A program made the position numbers and the translations under genes. Shown here one piece after another: positions 33,549-41,678 of a stretch of 64,000 bases of DNA. The DNA is taken from contig NZ_JAAQQU010000094.1 of assembly GCF_011742145.1 (NCBI RefSeq), positions 50,253-114,252 of the forward strand. The letters are read 5' to 3'. The notes below the pieces were generated by a model. The model was not told the DNA's origin. It searched no databases and saw only the letters and a program-made list of their open reading frames with translations. Source of the DNA: Flavobacterium sp. J49 (GTDB taxonomy: Bacteria > Bacteroidota > Bacteroidia > Flavobacteriales > Flavobacteriaceae). Positions within the stretch are counted from its first letter, which is position 1; every line of letters begins with the position of its first letter.

Positions 33549-34052
33549 ATGGAATTCAAAGAAGCAAAAAATAAGTTCGTTCAAACTTGGGGTGCCTTGG
33601 GCTCACAATGGGGCATCAACAAAACCATGGCACAAATTCACGCCTTGTTGATGGTCTCAAACGAAGCGGTTTCTATGGAAGACATTATGGAAGAATTGCA
33701 GATTTCTCGTGGCAATGCCAGCATGAATTTAAGAGCTTTAATGGATTGGGGCATTGTGTACAAAGAATACAAAACCGGAGAACGTAGAGAGTATTTTACT
33801 GCCGAAAAAGACTTAGATGAATTGGCCGTAAAAATCTCCAAAGAACGCAGCAAACGAGAAATTAAACCGGCTTTGAAAGTGCTAAAAGAAGTGTCCTCCA
33901 TCGAAGCAGACGGAACCGCCGAAGAGAGACATTTTGTAGAGCAAACTACCAAGTTGTATGATTTTGTTCTTAAAGCCGACAACGTTTTAGACAAAATGAC
34001 CGAATACAAAGACAATTGGTTGGCGCAAATTTTATTAAAATTCATGAAATAA
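33549..34052 (+). CDS. GbsR/MarR-type transcriptional regulator
   Basis: A 167-residue cytoplasmic DNA-binding protein. The winged helix is at about 25-85, with the recognition segment MEDIMEELQISRGNASMNLRAL followed by the wing VYKEYKTGERREYF. The C-terminal helices (about 95-167) probably dimerise. The start MEFKEAKNKFVQTWG fits the usual start of GbsR-like proteins. Its promoter dyad recurs exactly in front of the next gene, which argues for autoregulation and control of the small membrane operon. The inducing signal is unknown; GbsR itself senses choline in Bacillus, which need not apply here. Confidence 0.9.
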   Translation: MEFKEAKNKFVQTWGALGSQWGINKTMAQIHALLMVSNEAVSMEDIMEELQISRGNASMNLRALMDWGIVYKEYKTGERREYFTAEKDLDELAVKISKERSKREIKPALKVLKEVSSIEADGTAEERHFVEQTTKLYDFVLKADNVLDKMTEYKDNWLAQILLKFMK

Positions 34053-34069
34053 ACCCTTTTTTAATCAAA

Positions 34070-34091
34070 ACTTTCATTTTTTTCTGAAAGT
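34070..34091 (+). promoter_or_regulatory. Second copy of the palindromic operator
   Basis: ACTTTCA, 8 nt and TGAAAGT, followed by TTAAAA as in the first copy. It lies 18 nt upstream of the first small membrane gene. Spacing and half-sites are identical to 33500-33521. Confidence 0.65.
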
Positions 34092-34109
34092 TTAAAATTT
34101 ATAATAATT

Positions 34110-34448
34110 ATGAAAAACATTCAATATTTCAATGCTTTTGCGGTTGGACTTCCATTCGTCATCTTAATTTCATATCCCATCATTAAAGAAGGAGCATTTA
34201 TATATTCAATTCTGTCAACAATGTTAACAGGATTCATACAAGTTATTTTAGGCTTATGCCTACTGAATGATGCACCTAACGATAGAAAACTACAATTTTA
34301 CATTGGTGGCGTAGTAGCATTTTTCACGCTTTGGTTTATTAATGCTCAAATTGGATATAATGACAACTTAACCTTCATTTTGATTGGTATTCCTCCTTTG
34401 TTAGCCTTCTATTTAACTTTTGTAATTTATAAAAAAGCAAAGCCATGA
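34110..34448 (+). CDS. Small four-helix membrane protein
   Basis: A 112-residue protein with four predicted membrane helices (about 8-24, 29-51, 64-80 and 88-107). I do not recognise a family and see no catalytic motif. It is the first gene after the second operator copy and overlaps the next start by 4 nt (ATGA), so it belongs to the regulator-controlled operon. Confidence 0.75.
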   Translation: MKNIQYFNAFAVGLPFVILISYPIIKEGAFIYSILSTMLTGFIQVILGLCLLNDAPNDRKLQFYIGGVVAFFTLWFINAQIGYNDNLTFILIGIPPLLAFYLTFVIYKKAKP

Positions 34449-34789
34449 ACCTCAACATCATTGGCTACGCGATTTACTTACTGATAACCATTGTCATCAT
34501 TGTCAAAGTAGGCCGAATTTGTTACCAAAACGGCAATGTTTATATCGCCCAACTCATTCCCGACCATAAAGACTTGTGTCATAAAATCAATCAGGTTTTA
34601 CTATTGGGATATTATCTGATGAACATTGGCTACTGTGCTATGACTTTAATCTCTTGGGAAAAGATTGTCACATTCGACCAACTCATAGAAACCATCGCCT
34701 TCAAATCGGCTATCATCATCGGAACAATTGCCTTAATGCATTACCTCAACATTTACGTTCTTACCAAATACATTCAAAAATTAATTTAA
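34445..34789 (+). CDS. Small membrane protein, paralogue A
   Basis: A 114-residue protein with three predicted membrane helices (about 3-22, 47-68 and 86-108). It aligns along its whole length with the next gene: a GYAIYL motif near the N-terminus, then an asparagine/lysine-rich central segment (HKINQVLLLGYYLMNIGYC) and LNIYVLTKY near the end. No known family is recognised. It overlaps the preceding gene by 4 nt. Confidence 0.75.
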   Translation: MNLNIIGYAIYLLITIVIIVKVGRICYQNGNVYIAQLIPDHKDLCHKINQVLLLGYYLMNIGYCAMTLISWEKIVTFDQLIETIAFKSAIIIGTIALMHYLNIYVLTKYIQKLI

Positions 34790-34801
34790 ATACTTACTAT
34801 C

Positions 34802-35182
34802 ATGGAAACTACAAAAATTCTAATCGGTTACGCCATTTATTTACCTGTGGCTTTGTTTCTCACTTATTATGTTTCTAAAACACTTTTCAAAAACAGTAAA
34901 ATATACATGTTAGACATTTTTAAAGGCCGAGAAGAAATAGCCAATGCGACCAACAAACTTTTTGAAACCGGATTCTATTTGCTCAATCTTGGCTTTGCCT
35001 TAATGATTTTGGAAATGAATCTTTATGATGACAGCTACCAATTGCTTATTGAAGAACTCAGTTATAAAATTGGAGGATTTACCATCTATCTTGGGTTGAT
35101 GTTGTTCCTCAATCTGTATTTCTTTTTTAGAGGAAAAAGAAAAGCCAGAGAAAATCAAAACCAACAAAATGCGATTGCCTAA
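34802..35182 (+). CDS. Small membrane protein, paralogue B
   Basis: A 126-residue protein with three predicted membrane helices (about 6-26, 55-70 and 88-110) and a charged, glutamine/asparagine-rich tail. It shares GYAIYL, the central NATNKLFETGFYLLNLGFA segment and LNLYFFFRG with the upstream gene, so the pair arose by tandem duplication. Function is unknown. The SRPBCC gene begins 11 nt after its stop. Confidence 0.75.
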   Translation: METTKILIGYAIYLPVALFLTYYVSKTLFKNSKIYMLDIFKGREEIANATNKLFETGFYLLNLGFALMILEMNLYDDSYQLLIEELSYKIGGFTIYLGLMLFLNLYFFFRGKRKARENQNQQNAIA

Positions 35183-35193
35183 ATTTTAAAATC

Positions 35194-35646
35194 ATGACCA
35201 CCATTCGTCTCATCACCAAAATAAATGCACCGATTCAAACCGTATTTGATTTGGCCCGAAACATAGATGTTCACCAACAATCAACTGCACTATCTGACGA
35301 AAAAACAATTGCTGGTAAAACTTCAGGATTGATTGAATTGGGTGAAACGGTCACTTTTCAGGGAAAACACTTTGGCTTTTATCTCCAACACCAAAGCCAA
35401 ATCACCGAAATGGAAATGCCGAATTATTTTGTGGATGAGATGCGTAAAGGTCATTTTAAATACTTCCGTCACGAGCACACTTTTGTCACTCAAAATGGTC
35501 ATACGGCTATGATTGATTTTTTGCAATACAAAGTGCCTTTTGGGGTTTTGGGTAAATTGTTCAACAAATTATTCCTCCGAAAACACTTAGAAGATTTTTT
35601 ATTGAAAAGAAATCAAATGCTGAAAGATTTAGCCGAAAAGAAGTAG
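35194..35646 (+). CDS. SRPBCC-fold protein
   Basis: A 150-residue protein of the START/Bet v1-like SRPBCC fold. It opens with the typical strand and helix TTIRLITKINAPIQTVFDLARNIDVHQQ and ends with a long C-terminal helix (LEDFLLKRNQMLKDLAEKK). The fold makes a hydrophobic ligand pocket, so lipid or other apolar binding is plausible, which fits an operon otherwise made of membrane proteins. Its 3' end overlaps the convergent UbiA-like gene by 18 nt. Confidence 0.82.
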   Translation: MTTIRLITKINAPIQTVFDLARNIDVHQQSTALSDEKTIAGKTSGLIELGETVTFQGKHFGFYLQHQSQITEMEMPNYFVDEMRKGHFKYFRHEHTFVTQNGHTAMIDFLQYKVPFGVLGKLFNKLFLRKHLEDFLLKRNQMLKDLAEKK

Positions 35647-36444
35647 CAAAACCCACCACAAAAAGGGAATGCTTTCCGCCCAAAAAGAAGAATAATACTT
35701 CGACCGTTTTTCATTGGCAAAGATCAAAAAAAGCAACACTGTTACAGCAATTCCTATCTTCAAAAACAAAATGGGATAATTAAAATCAGCGTATAAAAAT
35801 TCCAAACCAACAAACACGAACAAAAGTAAGAAACCTAATTTTTTAGTTCGCTCCACGCCTATTTGTTGCGGTACTGTTTTCAAATGCGGATCGTCTTGCT
35901 TTAAATCGATGATTTCAAAAATCAAAATCAACACAAAAATCAGAATAAAACGTTGAATCGCGACCAAAAAAACATAAGTAGTCAATGAGATTTCTGCGTT
36001 AATTATCGGCAAAAACAAAGTCACCCCAACCCAACACAAAGCCACAATATAAATCTTTACTCCTGCCCAATTCCGAGCATTCTTTTTATTGGGAAAGAAC
36101 GGTAAAGTGTAAAGCAAAGTCAGAATCAAAAAAACAACGGCAATGATTTTGGTTTTTTGCGCCAATTGCAGAAAGTAAAAGCCACAAGCCAACAACGATA
36201 GAAAACTCAAAACGGCGATTACTTTTAATTGGGTTCGCATTTGTAATTTTTGGGTTCGAGCCAAAGCATCATACTTCACAAAATTATACCCGACGATCGT
36301 CCCGAAAAAAGCAAAAAAAGCAGTCGCTTCAATGGCCGAAATTTGAAACAAAAAACCCGTCATTCGTACCAAAGCATAAACCGACAAAGCCACGTGAATA
36401 CTGCTGTTGATGTAAAAATCGAGAAGTCGTTTTAAAAATAGCAT
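35629..36444 (-). CDS. UbiA-superfamily-like membrane protein
   Basis: A 271-residue protein with seven to eight membrane helices. The second aspartate motif of UbiA prenyltransferases is recognisable as FEIIDLKQDDPHLKTVPQQIG (a DxxxD followed by the usual K-T-P and I-G). The first motif, normally NDxxDxxxD, is reduced to NFVKYDALAR. It may therefore be a divergent or inactive member; substrate unknown. It is convergent with the SRPBCC gene and divergent from gcvP. Confidence 0.75.
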   Translation of the reverse strand: MLFLKRLLDFYINSSIHVALSVYALVRMTGFLFQISAIEATAFFAFFGTIVGYNFVKYDALARTQKLQMRTQLKVIAVLSFLSLLACGFYFLQLAQKTKIIAVVFLILTLLYTLPFFPNKKNARNWAGVKIYIVALCWVGVTLFLPIINAEISLTTYVFLVAIQRFILIFVLILIFEIIDLKQDDPHLKTVPQQIGVERTKKLGFLLLFVFVGLEFLYADFNYPILFLKIGIAVTVLLFLIFANEKRSKYYSSFWAESIPFLWWVLLLLFG

Positions 36445-36542
36445 AGGCTAAAAGTAAGCAAAGTGTTAATAAGAGTACATTTTGGTTAAAAAATTCTCAA
36501 AATATTAGACTTTGTTTAGCACAAAATTAGAACATTAATAAT

Positions 36543-36550
36543 TACTTTTG
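36543..36550 (+). promoter_or_regulatory. Promoter -7 element of gcvP
   Basis: TACTTTTG fits TAnnTTTG, 73 nt before the ATG. I see no glycine-riboswitch-like structure in the leader. Confidence 0.5.
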
Positions 36551-36623
36551 TTGGCGTTAAAAAACAAACTCGTTTTCTAGCAAAACACGCACAACTAAAC
36601 ACACTTATAGAACTTACAATTTA

Positions 36624-39467
36624 ATGAGAACAGACGCATTTGCATTACGCCACATAGGTCCACGTGAGAGCGACCTAAACCACATGTTCAAAACTATCGG
36701 AGTTGAAACTTTTGACCAATTAATTTACGAAACCATACCGGACGATATTCGCTTGAAAAACGACTTAAATCTGGATGCCCCGATGACCGAATATGAGTAT
36801 TTAACGCACATTCAGGAATTAGGAAAAAAAAATAAAGTGTTCAAATCGTATATCGGTTTGGGTTATCACCCAACGATTGTTCCGGCAGTAATTCAAAGAA
36901 ATATTTTTGAAAATCCGGGTTGGTACACGGCCTACACACCGTATCAAGCAGAAATTGCTCAAGGTCGTTTAGAAGCCATCTTGAATTTCCAAACCATGGT
37001 TATCGAATTGACCGGAATGGAAATCGCCAATGCCTCTTTGTTAGACGAAGGAACAGCAGCGGCCGAAGCCATGGCACTATTGTTCGACGTACGTTCTCGT
37101 GACCAAAAGAAAAACAACACCCGTAAATTCTTCGTTTCAGAAGAAATATTACCACAAACCTTATCGGTTTTACAAACCCGTTCTACGCCAATCGGTGTGG
37201 AATTGGTTGTTGGAAACCACGAAACTTTTGATTTCTCTACCGACTTTTTCGGAGCGATTTTACAATATCCGGGCAAATACGGTCAGGTAAATGATTATGC
37301 TGCCTTTATGGCTAAGGCCAATGAAAATGAAATCAAAGTAGCCGTGGCTGCCGATATTTTATCTTTAGCCAAATTAACTTCTCCGGGAGAAATGGGCGCT
37401 GCTGTAGTAGTAGGAACGACCCAACGTTTTGGAATCCCAATGGGTTACGGCGGACCGCACGCAGCTTATTTTGCCACTAAAGAAGAGTACAAACGTTCCA
37501 TGCCGGGTAGAATCATCGGAGTTTCTATAGATGCTAACGGAAAGCGTGCGTTGCGCATGGCTTTGGGAACTCGTGAGCAACACATCAAACGTGAAAAAGC
37601 CACTTCCAATATTTGTACGGCACAAGTTTTATTGGCCGTTATGGCCGGAATGTATGCGGTATATCATGGGCCAAAAGGATTGAAATACATCGCCAATAAA
37701 GTACACGCTTCGGCGGTAACTTTGGCTGATGCCTTAAATAAATTAGGCGTTTACCAAACCAATACCGCTTTCTTCGATACCATTTCCGTAAAAGCGGATG
37801 CGCCTAAAGTAAAAGCGATTGCGGAAAAACACGAAGTTAACTTCTTCTATGTAGATGGTGAAACGATTTCTATTTCGTTAAACGAAACGACTTCGTTAAA
37901 CGACTTGAACCAAATCATCGCCATTTTTGCAGAAGCGACTAGTAAAGAAGCTTTCAAGGTTTCTGAATTAAGTTCAAACAACAATTTCCCAACTTCCTTA
38001 GAAAGAACTTCAACGTTCTTGCAACATGAGGTGTTCAACAATCATCATTCTGAATCTCAGTTGATGCGTTATATCAAAAAATTAGAGCGCAAAGATCTGT
38101 CGCTAAACCACTCGATGATTTCTCTGGGTTCTTGTACGATGAAGCTTAATGCCGCGGCTGAAATGTTGCCATTGTCTATGGCGAATTGGAATAGCATTCA
38201 CCCATTCGCGCCTATCGAACAAGCAGAAGGGTATATCACAATGCTTAAAAAATTAGAGCAACAATTAAATGTAGTAACCGGTTTTGCCGGAACAACTTTG
38301 CAACCCAACTCCGGTGCGCAAGGCGAATACGCAGGTTTAATGGCGATTCGTGCCTACCACCAATCTCGTGGCGACAACCACAGAAATGTGTGTTTGATTC
38401 CATCCTCAGCTCACGGAACCAATCCGGCTTCGGCAGCGATGGCAGGTATGCAAATTATCGTAACCAAAACCATGGAGAATGGAAACATTGATGTAGAAGA
38501 TTTGAGAGCAAGAGCAATTGAACACGCAGCCAACTTGTCTTGTTTGATGGTCACTTATCCATCAACTCACGGGGTTTTTGAAAGTGCCATTTGTGAAATA
38601 ACCAAAATCATCCACGACAATGGTGGTTTGGTTTATATGGATGGTGCCAATATGAATGCACAGGTTGGTTTGACCAATCCGGCCACTATTGGTGCAGATG
38701 TTTGTCACTTGAACTTACATAAAACCTTCGCGATTCCTCACGGCGGTGGCGGACCAGGTGTTGGACCAATTTGTGTCAACGAAAAACTGGTGCCTTTCTT
38801 ACCAACGAACCCAATCATTCCGGTAGGTGGAAACAATGCGATTACCGCCATTTCCTCTGCACCATATGGTTCAGCCTTAGTGTGTTTGATTTCTTATGGC
38901 TATATCACCATGTTGGGTGCTGAAGGCTTGAAAAGCTCAACAGAACACGCGATTTTAAATGCCAATTATATGAAAGCCCGTTTAGAAGCACATTATCCGG
39001 TTTTATATTCAGGAGAAATGGGCCGTGCGGCACACGAAATGATTTTAGATTGTCGTGCCTTTAAACAAAACGGAATTGAAGTTACGGATATCGCCAAACG
39101 CTTAATGGATTACGGTTTCCACGCACCAACGGTTTCCTTCCCGGTAGCCGGAACGTTGATGATTGAACCAACAGAATCGGAAGATTTAGCCGAGTTAGAT
39201 CGTTTTTGTGATGCGATGATTTCTATCCGTAAAGAAATTGCTGCGGCTTCGGCTGATGATACTAATAACGTATTGAAAAACGCTCCTCATACTTTAGCGA
39301 TGCTAACGACTGACACTTGGACTTACCCTTACACGCGTGAGCAAGCCGCTTATCCTTTAGAGTACATTCACGAAAACAAATTCTGGCCAAGTGTTCGTCG
39401 TGTAGATGATGCTTATGGTGACAGAAATTTAGTTTGTTCTTGTGCACCGATTGAGGCGTATATGTAA
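36624..39467 (+). CDS. gcvP: Glycine dehydrogenase (decarboxylating), P-protein
   Basis: A 947-residue single-chain P-protein of the glycine cleavage system. It begins with the usual [16 protein letters not shown] and contains both homologous halves. The PLP lysine is Lys700 in [16 protein letters not shown]. It decarboxylates glycine and passes the aminomethyl group to the H-protein. Length matches homodimeric bacterial forms. The other gcv genes are not in the window. A terminator follows. Confidence 0.98.
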   Translation: MRTDAFALRHIGPRESDLNHMFKTIGVETFDQLIYETIPDDIRLKNDLNLDAPMTEYEYLTHIQELGKKNKVFKSYIGLGYHPTIVPAVIQRNIFENPGWYTAYTPYQAEIAQGRLEAILNFQTMVIELTGMEIANASLLDEGTAAAEAMALLFDVRSRDQKKNNTRKFFVSEEILPQTLSVLQTRSTPIGVELVVGNHETFDFSTDFFGAILQYPGKYGQVNDYAAFMAKANENEIKVAVAADILSLAKLTSPGEMGAAVVVGTTQRFGIPMGYGGPHAAYFATKEEYKRSMPGRIIGVSIDANGKRALRMALGTREQHIKREKATSNICTAQVLLAVMAGMYAVYHGPKGLKYIANKVHASAVTLADALNKLGVYQTNTAFFDTISVKADAPKVKAIAEKHEVNFFYVDGETISISLNETTSLNDLNQIIAIFAEATSKEAFKVSELSSNNNFPTSLERTSTFLQHEVFNNHHSESQLMRYIKKLERKDLSLNHSMISLGSCTMKLNAAAEMLPLSMANWNSIHPFAPIEQAEGYITMLKKLEQQLNVVTGFAGTTLQPNSGAQGEYAGLMAIRAYHQSRGDNHRNVCLIPSSAHGTNPASAAMAGMQIIVTKTMENGNIDVEDLRARAIEHAANLSCLMVTYPSTHGVFESAICEITKIIHDNGGLVYMDGANMNAQVGLTNPATIGADVCHLNLHKTFAIPHGGGGPGVGPICVNEKLVPFLPTNPIIPVGGNNAITAISSAPYGSALVCLISYGYITMLGAEGLKSSTEHAILNANYMKARLEAHYPVLYSGEMGRAAHEMILDCRAFKQNGIEVTDIAKRLMDYGFHAPTVSFPVAGTLMIEPTESEDLAELDRFCDAMISIRKEIAAASADDTNNVLKNAPHTLAMLTTDTWTYPYTREQAAYPLEYIHENKFWPSVRRVDDAYGDRNLVCSCAPIEAYM

Positions 39468-39471
39468 TACA

Positions 39472-39506
39472 AATTTAGAAGTACTAAATACGAAGTAAAA
39501 ATTAAA
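39472..39506. repeat. Heptad array, five units
   Basis: AATTTAG AAGTACT AAATACG AAGTAAA AATTAAA, period 7, directly after gcvP and before its terminator. Confidence 0.65.
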
Positions 39507-39545
39507 AGGTTTCAAGTTGTAAAATTTGGAACCTTTTCTTTTAAA
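39503..39545 (+). terminator. Terminator of gcvP
   Basis: AAAAGGTTTC-A-A ... T-TGGAACCTTTTCTTTT forms an imperfect stem with an A-rich 5' arm and a T-rich 3' tail. Confidence 0.6.
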
Positions 39546-39583
39546 AGCTGACTCTAATCAGCAAAACAAAATTTGTGAAGTTT

Positions 39584-39591
39584 TATTTTTG
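39584..39591 (+). promoter_or_regulatory. Promoter -7 element of the hemoglobin gene
   Basis: TATTTTTG fits TAnnTTTG. Its last base is the G of a GTG at 39591 that could otherwise be taken as the start, so the true start is downstream. Confidence 0.55.
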
Positions 39592-39608
39592 TGCCAAATG
39601 AAAAAATA

Positions 39609-39986
39609 ATGAATGACATTCAAACCCAAGACGACTTGTATTTACTCGTCGATGAGTTTTACAAAAAGCTTTTATCAGATGATGCTATCAGTTATATTTT
39701 TACCGATGTAGTCAAAATAAAACTCGAAGAACACTTACCAATTTTGGTTACTTTTTGGTCTCAAGCCATTTTGGGCACCGGTGGTTATACCAATAATTTG
39801 ACGCAAATTCATTTAGATGTCAATGCCAAAGAATACCTATCGCCTGAACTGTTCAAAACTTGGCTCCATCATTTTTATACAGCCGTAGATGAGAATTTTA
39901 AAGGTCAAAAAGCCGAGCAAATTAAGACTCAAGCCTTGAGTATTGGCACGATTATGCAGATTAAAATAAAAAACGAGAGGAGTTAA
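39609..39986 (+). CDS. Group III truncated hemoglobin
   Basis: A 125-residue heme protein of the 2/2 globin fold. Typical group III features are the DLYLLVDEFYKKLLSDD start, LPILVTFWSQAILGTGGY and the proximal-histidine segment LTQIHLDV, followed by FKTWLHHFYTAVDENF. Members bind O2 or NO; physiological role varies. The start is set at the ATG 39609, because the GTG 18 nt upstream lies in the promoter -7 box. The last codons and the stop are embedded in the terminator hairpin. Confidence 0.88.
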   Translation: MNDIQTQDDLYLLVDEFYKKLLSDDAISYIFTDVVKIKLEEHLPILVTFWSQAILGTGGYTNNLTQIHLDVNAKEYLSPELFKTWLHHFYTAVDENFKGQKAEQIKTQALSIGTIMQIKIKNERS

Positions 39987-40000
39987 CCTCTCGTTTTTTA
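39970..40000. terminator. Bidirectional terminator overlapping the hemoglobin stop
   Basis: AAAACGAGAGG-agttaa-CCTCTCGTTTT is an 11-bp stem with A/T tracts; the hemoglobin stop codon is the loop. It serves the convergent T9SS gene too. Confidence 0.85.
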
Positions 40001-40002
40001 TT

Positions 40003-41502
40003 TTATTTCTTAATTATTCTTTTAACAACAGTACCCGAATCACTGTTCATTTTAAGTACATATACTCCGGCTTGTAAAAACCGAACATCAATTTCATTGG
40101 AGTTAAAAACACCTTTTTGAACAATTTGTCCTAAATGATTATACATCTCATAATTAATCAAATAATCTGAATGAAGTACTTGTAAAAAATCATGTGTCGG
40201 ATTAGGATAAACTTCTATGTTTTGAAGCAAATTCTCTAGAGTACTCAAAGTGGCATCTACTAAACAAATATTAAAACTTGACGTAGTTATCGGGGTCGAA
40301 TACTCGTTTACCACCCGCACATAGTACTCGTTACCTACAGTATAATTTGTATATGTATAAGTTTCACCTGATCCGTTGCCATTTACATTTCTACAATAGA
40401 CTAATGTCCCGTTACATCCTCCTTCGTACACCTGATAACCATTACTAACATCGACAACAGTTGACAAAGTAACGGTCATACTTGTATTAGTTGCTGTAAA
40501 TTTATACCAAACATCTTGTGAAGGATTAGGCGAACACGAAAATATAGAACCTACACCATCCAGGGTTGAACCGCTTAATGCTACCGTATTGGTGGCACAA
40601 GTTGTGCTGGGTTGGAGAGTAATAGCGTTCACACAATTATCATTAGCCGGTGGTGGATAACTCTGTACACAAATAGAGAAGGTATTAATAGATGTTGCTA
40701 TAAAAGCATTAAAAACCCTAATAAAATAGGTGGTGCCTATTTCAAAGTTATTATACAATAGGTTTTCACCGGAACCGGTTGTATTGTTAGCGTTTCTGCA
40801 AAGGAATGTCGATCCGCTGCAGCTACCGGTCAACACTTCAAATCCGTTACTAATTCCTGGAGTTCCGAATAAAACTATCCCCATTGTTTTCTCTGTTGCC
40901 ACAAAACTATACCAAACATCCTGAGAAGCACTTGTCCCACAGCTAGGAGCAGCAGTATTAATTGTAGAACCAGAAAATGTGCCCTCAACTGAATTACATG
41001 AAGAGGAAGGATTCAAAGCAACAGCATTCGAACAATTATCGTTAGCCGGTGGAGGATAACTTTGCAAACAAATAGAAAATGTATTTGAAGAGGCAGCTAT
41101 AAATGCATTAAAAACGCGGATATAATAAGTGGTTCCTATTTCAAAGTTATTGTACATTAAATTCTCTCCAGAACCTGAAGTATTATTGACATTTCTGCAA
41201 ATAATTACCGACCCGTCACAACTTCCGGTTCTAACTTCAAATCCGTTACTAATTCCTGCTGTTCCAAATAAAACTATCCCCATCATTTTCTCAGTAGCCA
41301 CAAAACTATACCAAACATCCTGTGAGGCATCAGTGGCACAACTTGGCTTAGGTGTTGAAATTGTAGCGCCGTTAAATGTCCCTTCAACAGTTATACAAGA
41401 AGAACCCGGTACTAAAACCGTAGCATTGGCGCACAAATCGTTTTGAGAATAAATTACAGTTGCACTTAAAAAGGCAACTAATAGAAAGTAAATTTTTTTC
41501 AT
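40003..41502 (-). CDS. Secreted T9SS protein with tandem 133-residue repeats
   Basis: A 499-residue exported protein with a signal peptide (1-19, cut near VIYS/QND). Three beta-sandwich repeats follow (about 22-150, 155-283 and 288-412). Each starts NDxC and contains a QDVWY-F-AT core, G(I/V)SNGFEV-like and YYIRV-F-like strands, resembling PPC or cleaved-adhesin type domains. Repeats 1 and 2 are nearly identical even in DNA, with a spacing of 399 bp (133 codons). The C-terminus is a T9SS type A domain (IEVYPNPTHDFLQVLH ... GVYVLKM ... RIIKK). It is probably an adhesin. Confidence 0.88.
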   Translation of the reverse strand: MKKIYFLLVAFLSATVIYSQNDLCANATVLVPGSSCITVEGTFNGATISTPKPSCATDASQDVWYSFVATEKMMGIVLFGTAGISNGFEVRTGSCDGSVIICRNVNNTSGSGENLMYNNFEIGTTYYIRVFNAFIAASSNTFSICLQSYPPPANDNCSNAVALNPSSSCNSVEGTFSGSTINTAAPSCGTSASQDVWYSFVATEKTMGIVLFGTPGISNGFEVLTGSCSGSTFLCRNANNTTGSGENLLYNNFEIGTTYFIRVFNAFIATSINTFSICVQSYPPPANDNCVNAITLQPSTTCATNTVALSGSTLDGVGSIFSCSPNPSQDVWYKFTATNTSMTVTLSTVVDVSNGYQVYEGGCNGTLVYCRNVNGNGSGETYTYTNYTVGNEYYVRVVNEYSTPITTSSFNICLVDATLSTLENLLQNIEVYPNPTHDFLQVLHSDYLINYEMYNHLGQIVQKGVFNSNEIDVRFLQAGVYVLKMNSDSGTVVKRIIKK

Positions 41503-41514
41503 TTGCTTTTTTTA

Positions 41515-41543
41515 CAAAAATATAATAATCCATTTATTTACAA
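41515..41543 (-). promoter_or_regulatory. Promoter of the repeat-containing T9SS gene
   Basis: On the minus strand TTG (41543-41541), 18 nt and TATTTTTG (41522-41515), 12 nt before the start codon. A good match to the consensus. Confidence 0.7.
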
Positions 41544-41678
41544 AAACGGTCATAATATAAATTTTGTTAAAAAAACTAGGTAAAAAACAAACGAATTCGC
41601 AAAAATTATCAATTAACAAACAAAAGTGTTTAATATTATTTTTAAATCAATAATTTAGTGGAACTATTACCATTACAC

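Noticed and set aside
34110..35182. A toxin-antitoxin interpretation of the small membrane genes
   Set aside because: Three multi-helix proteins of over 110 residues plus an SRPBCC protein and a single regulator do not fit a known toxin-antitoxin layout, and no toxin fold is visible.
36445..36623. A glycine riboswitch upstream of gcvP
   Set aside because: The leader is short and AT-rich, and I cannot find the paired aptamer helices or conserved G-rich core.
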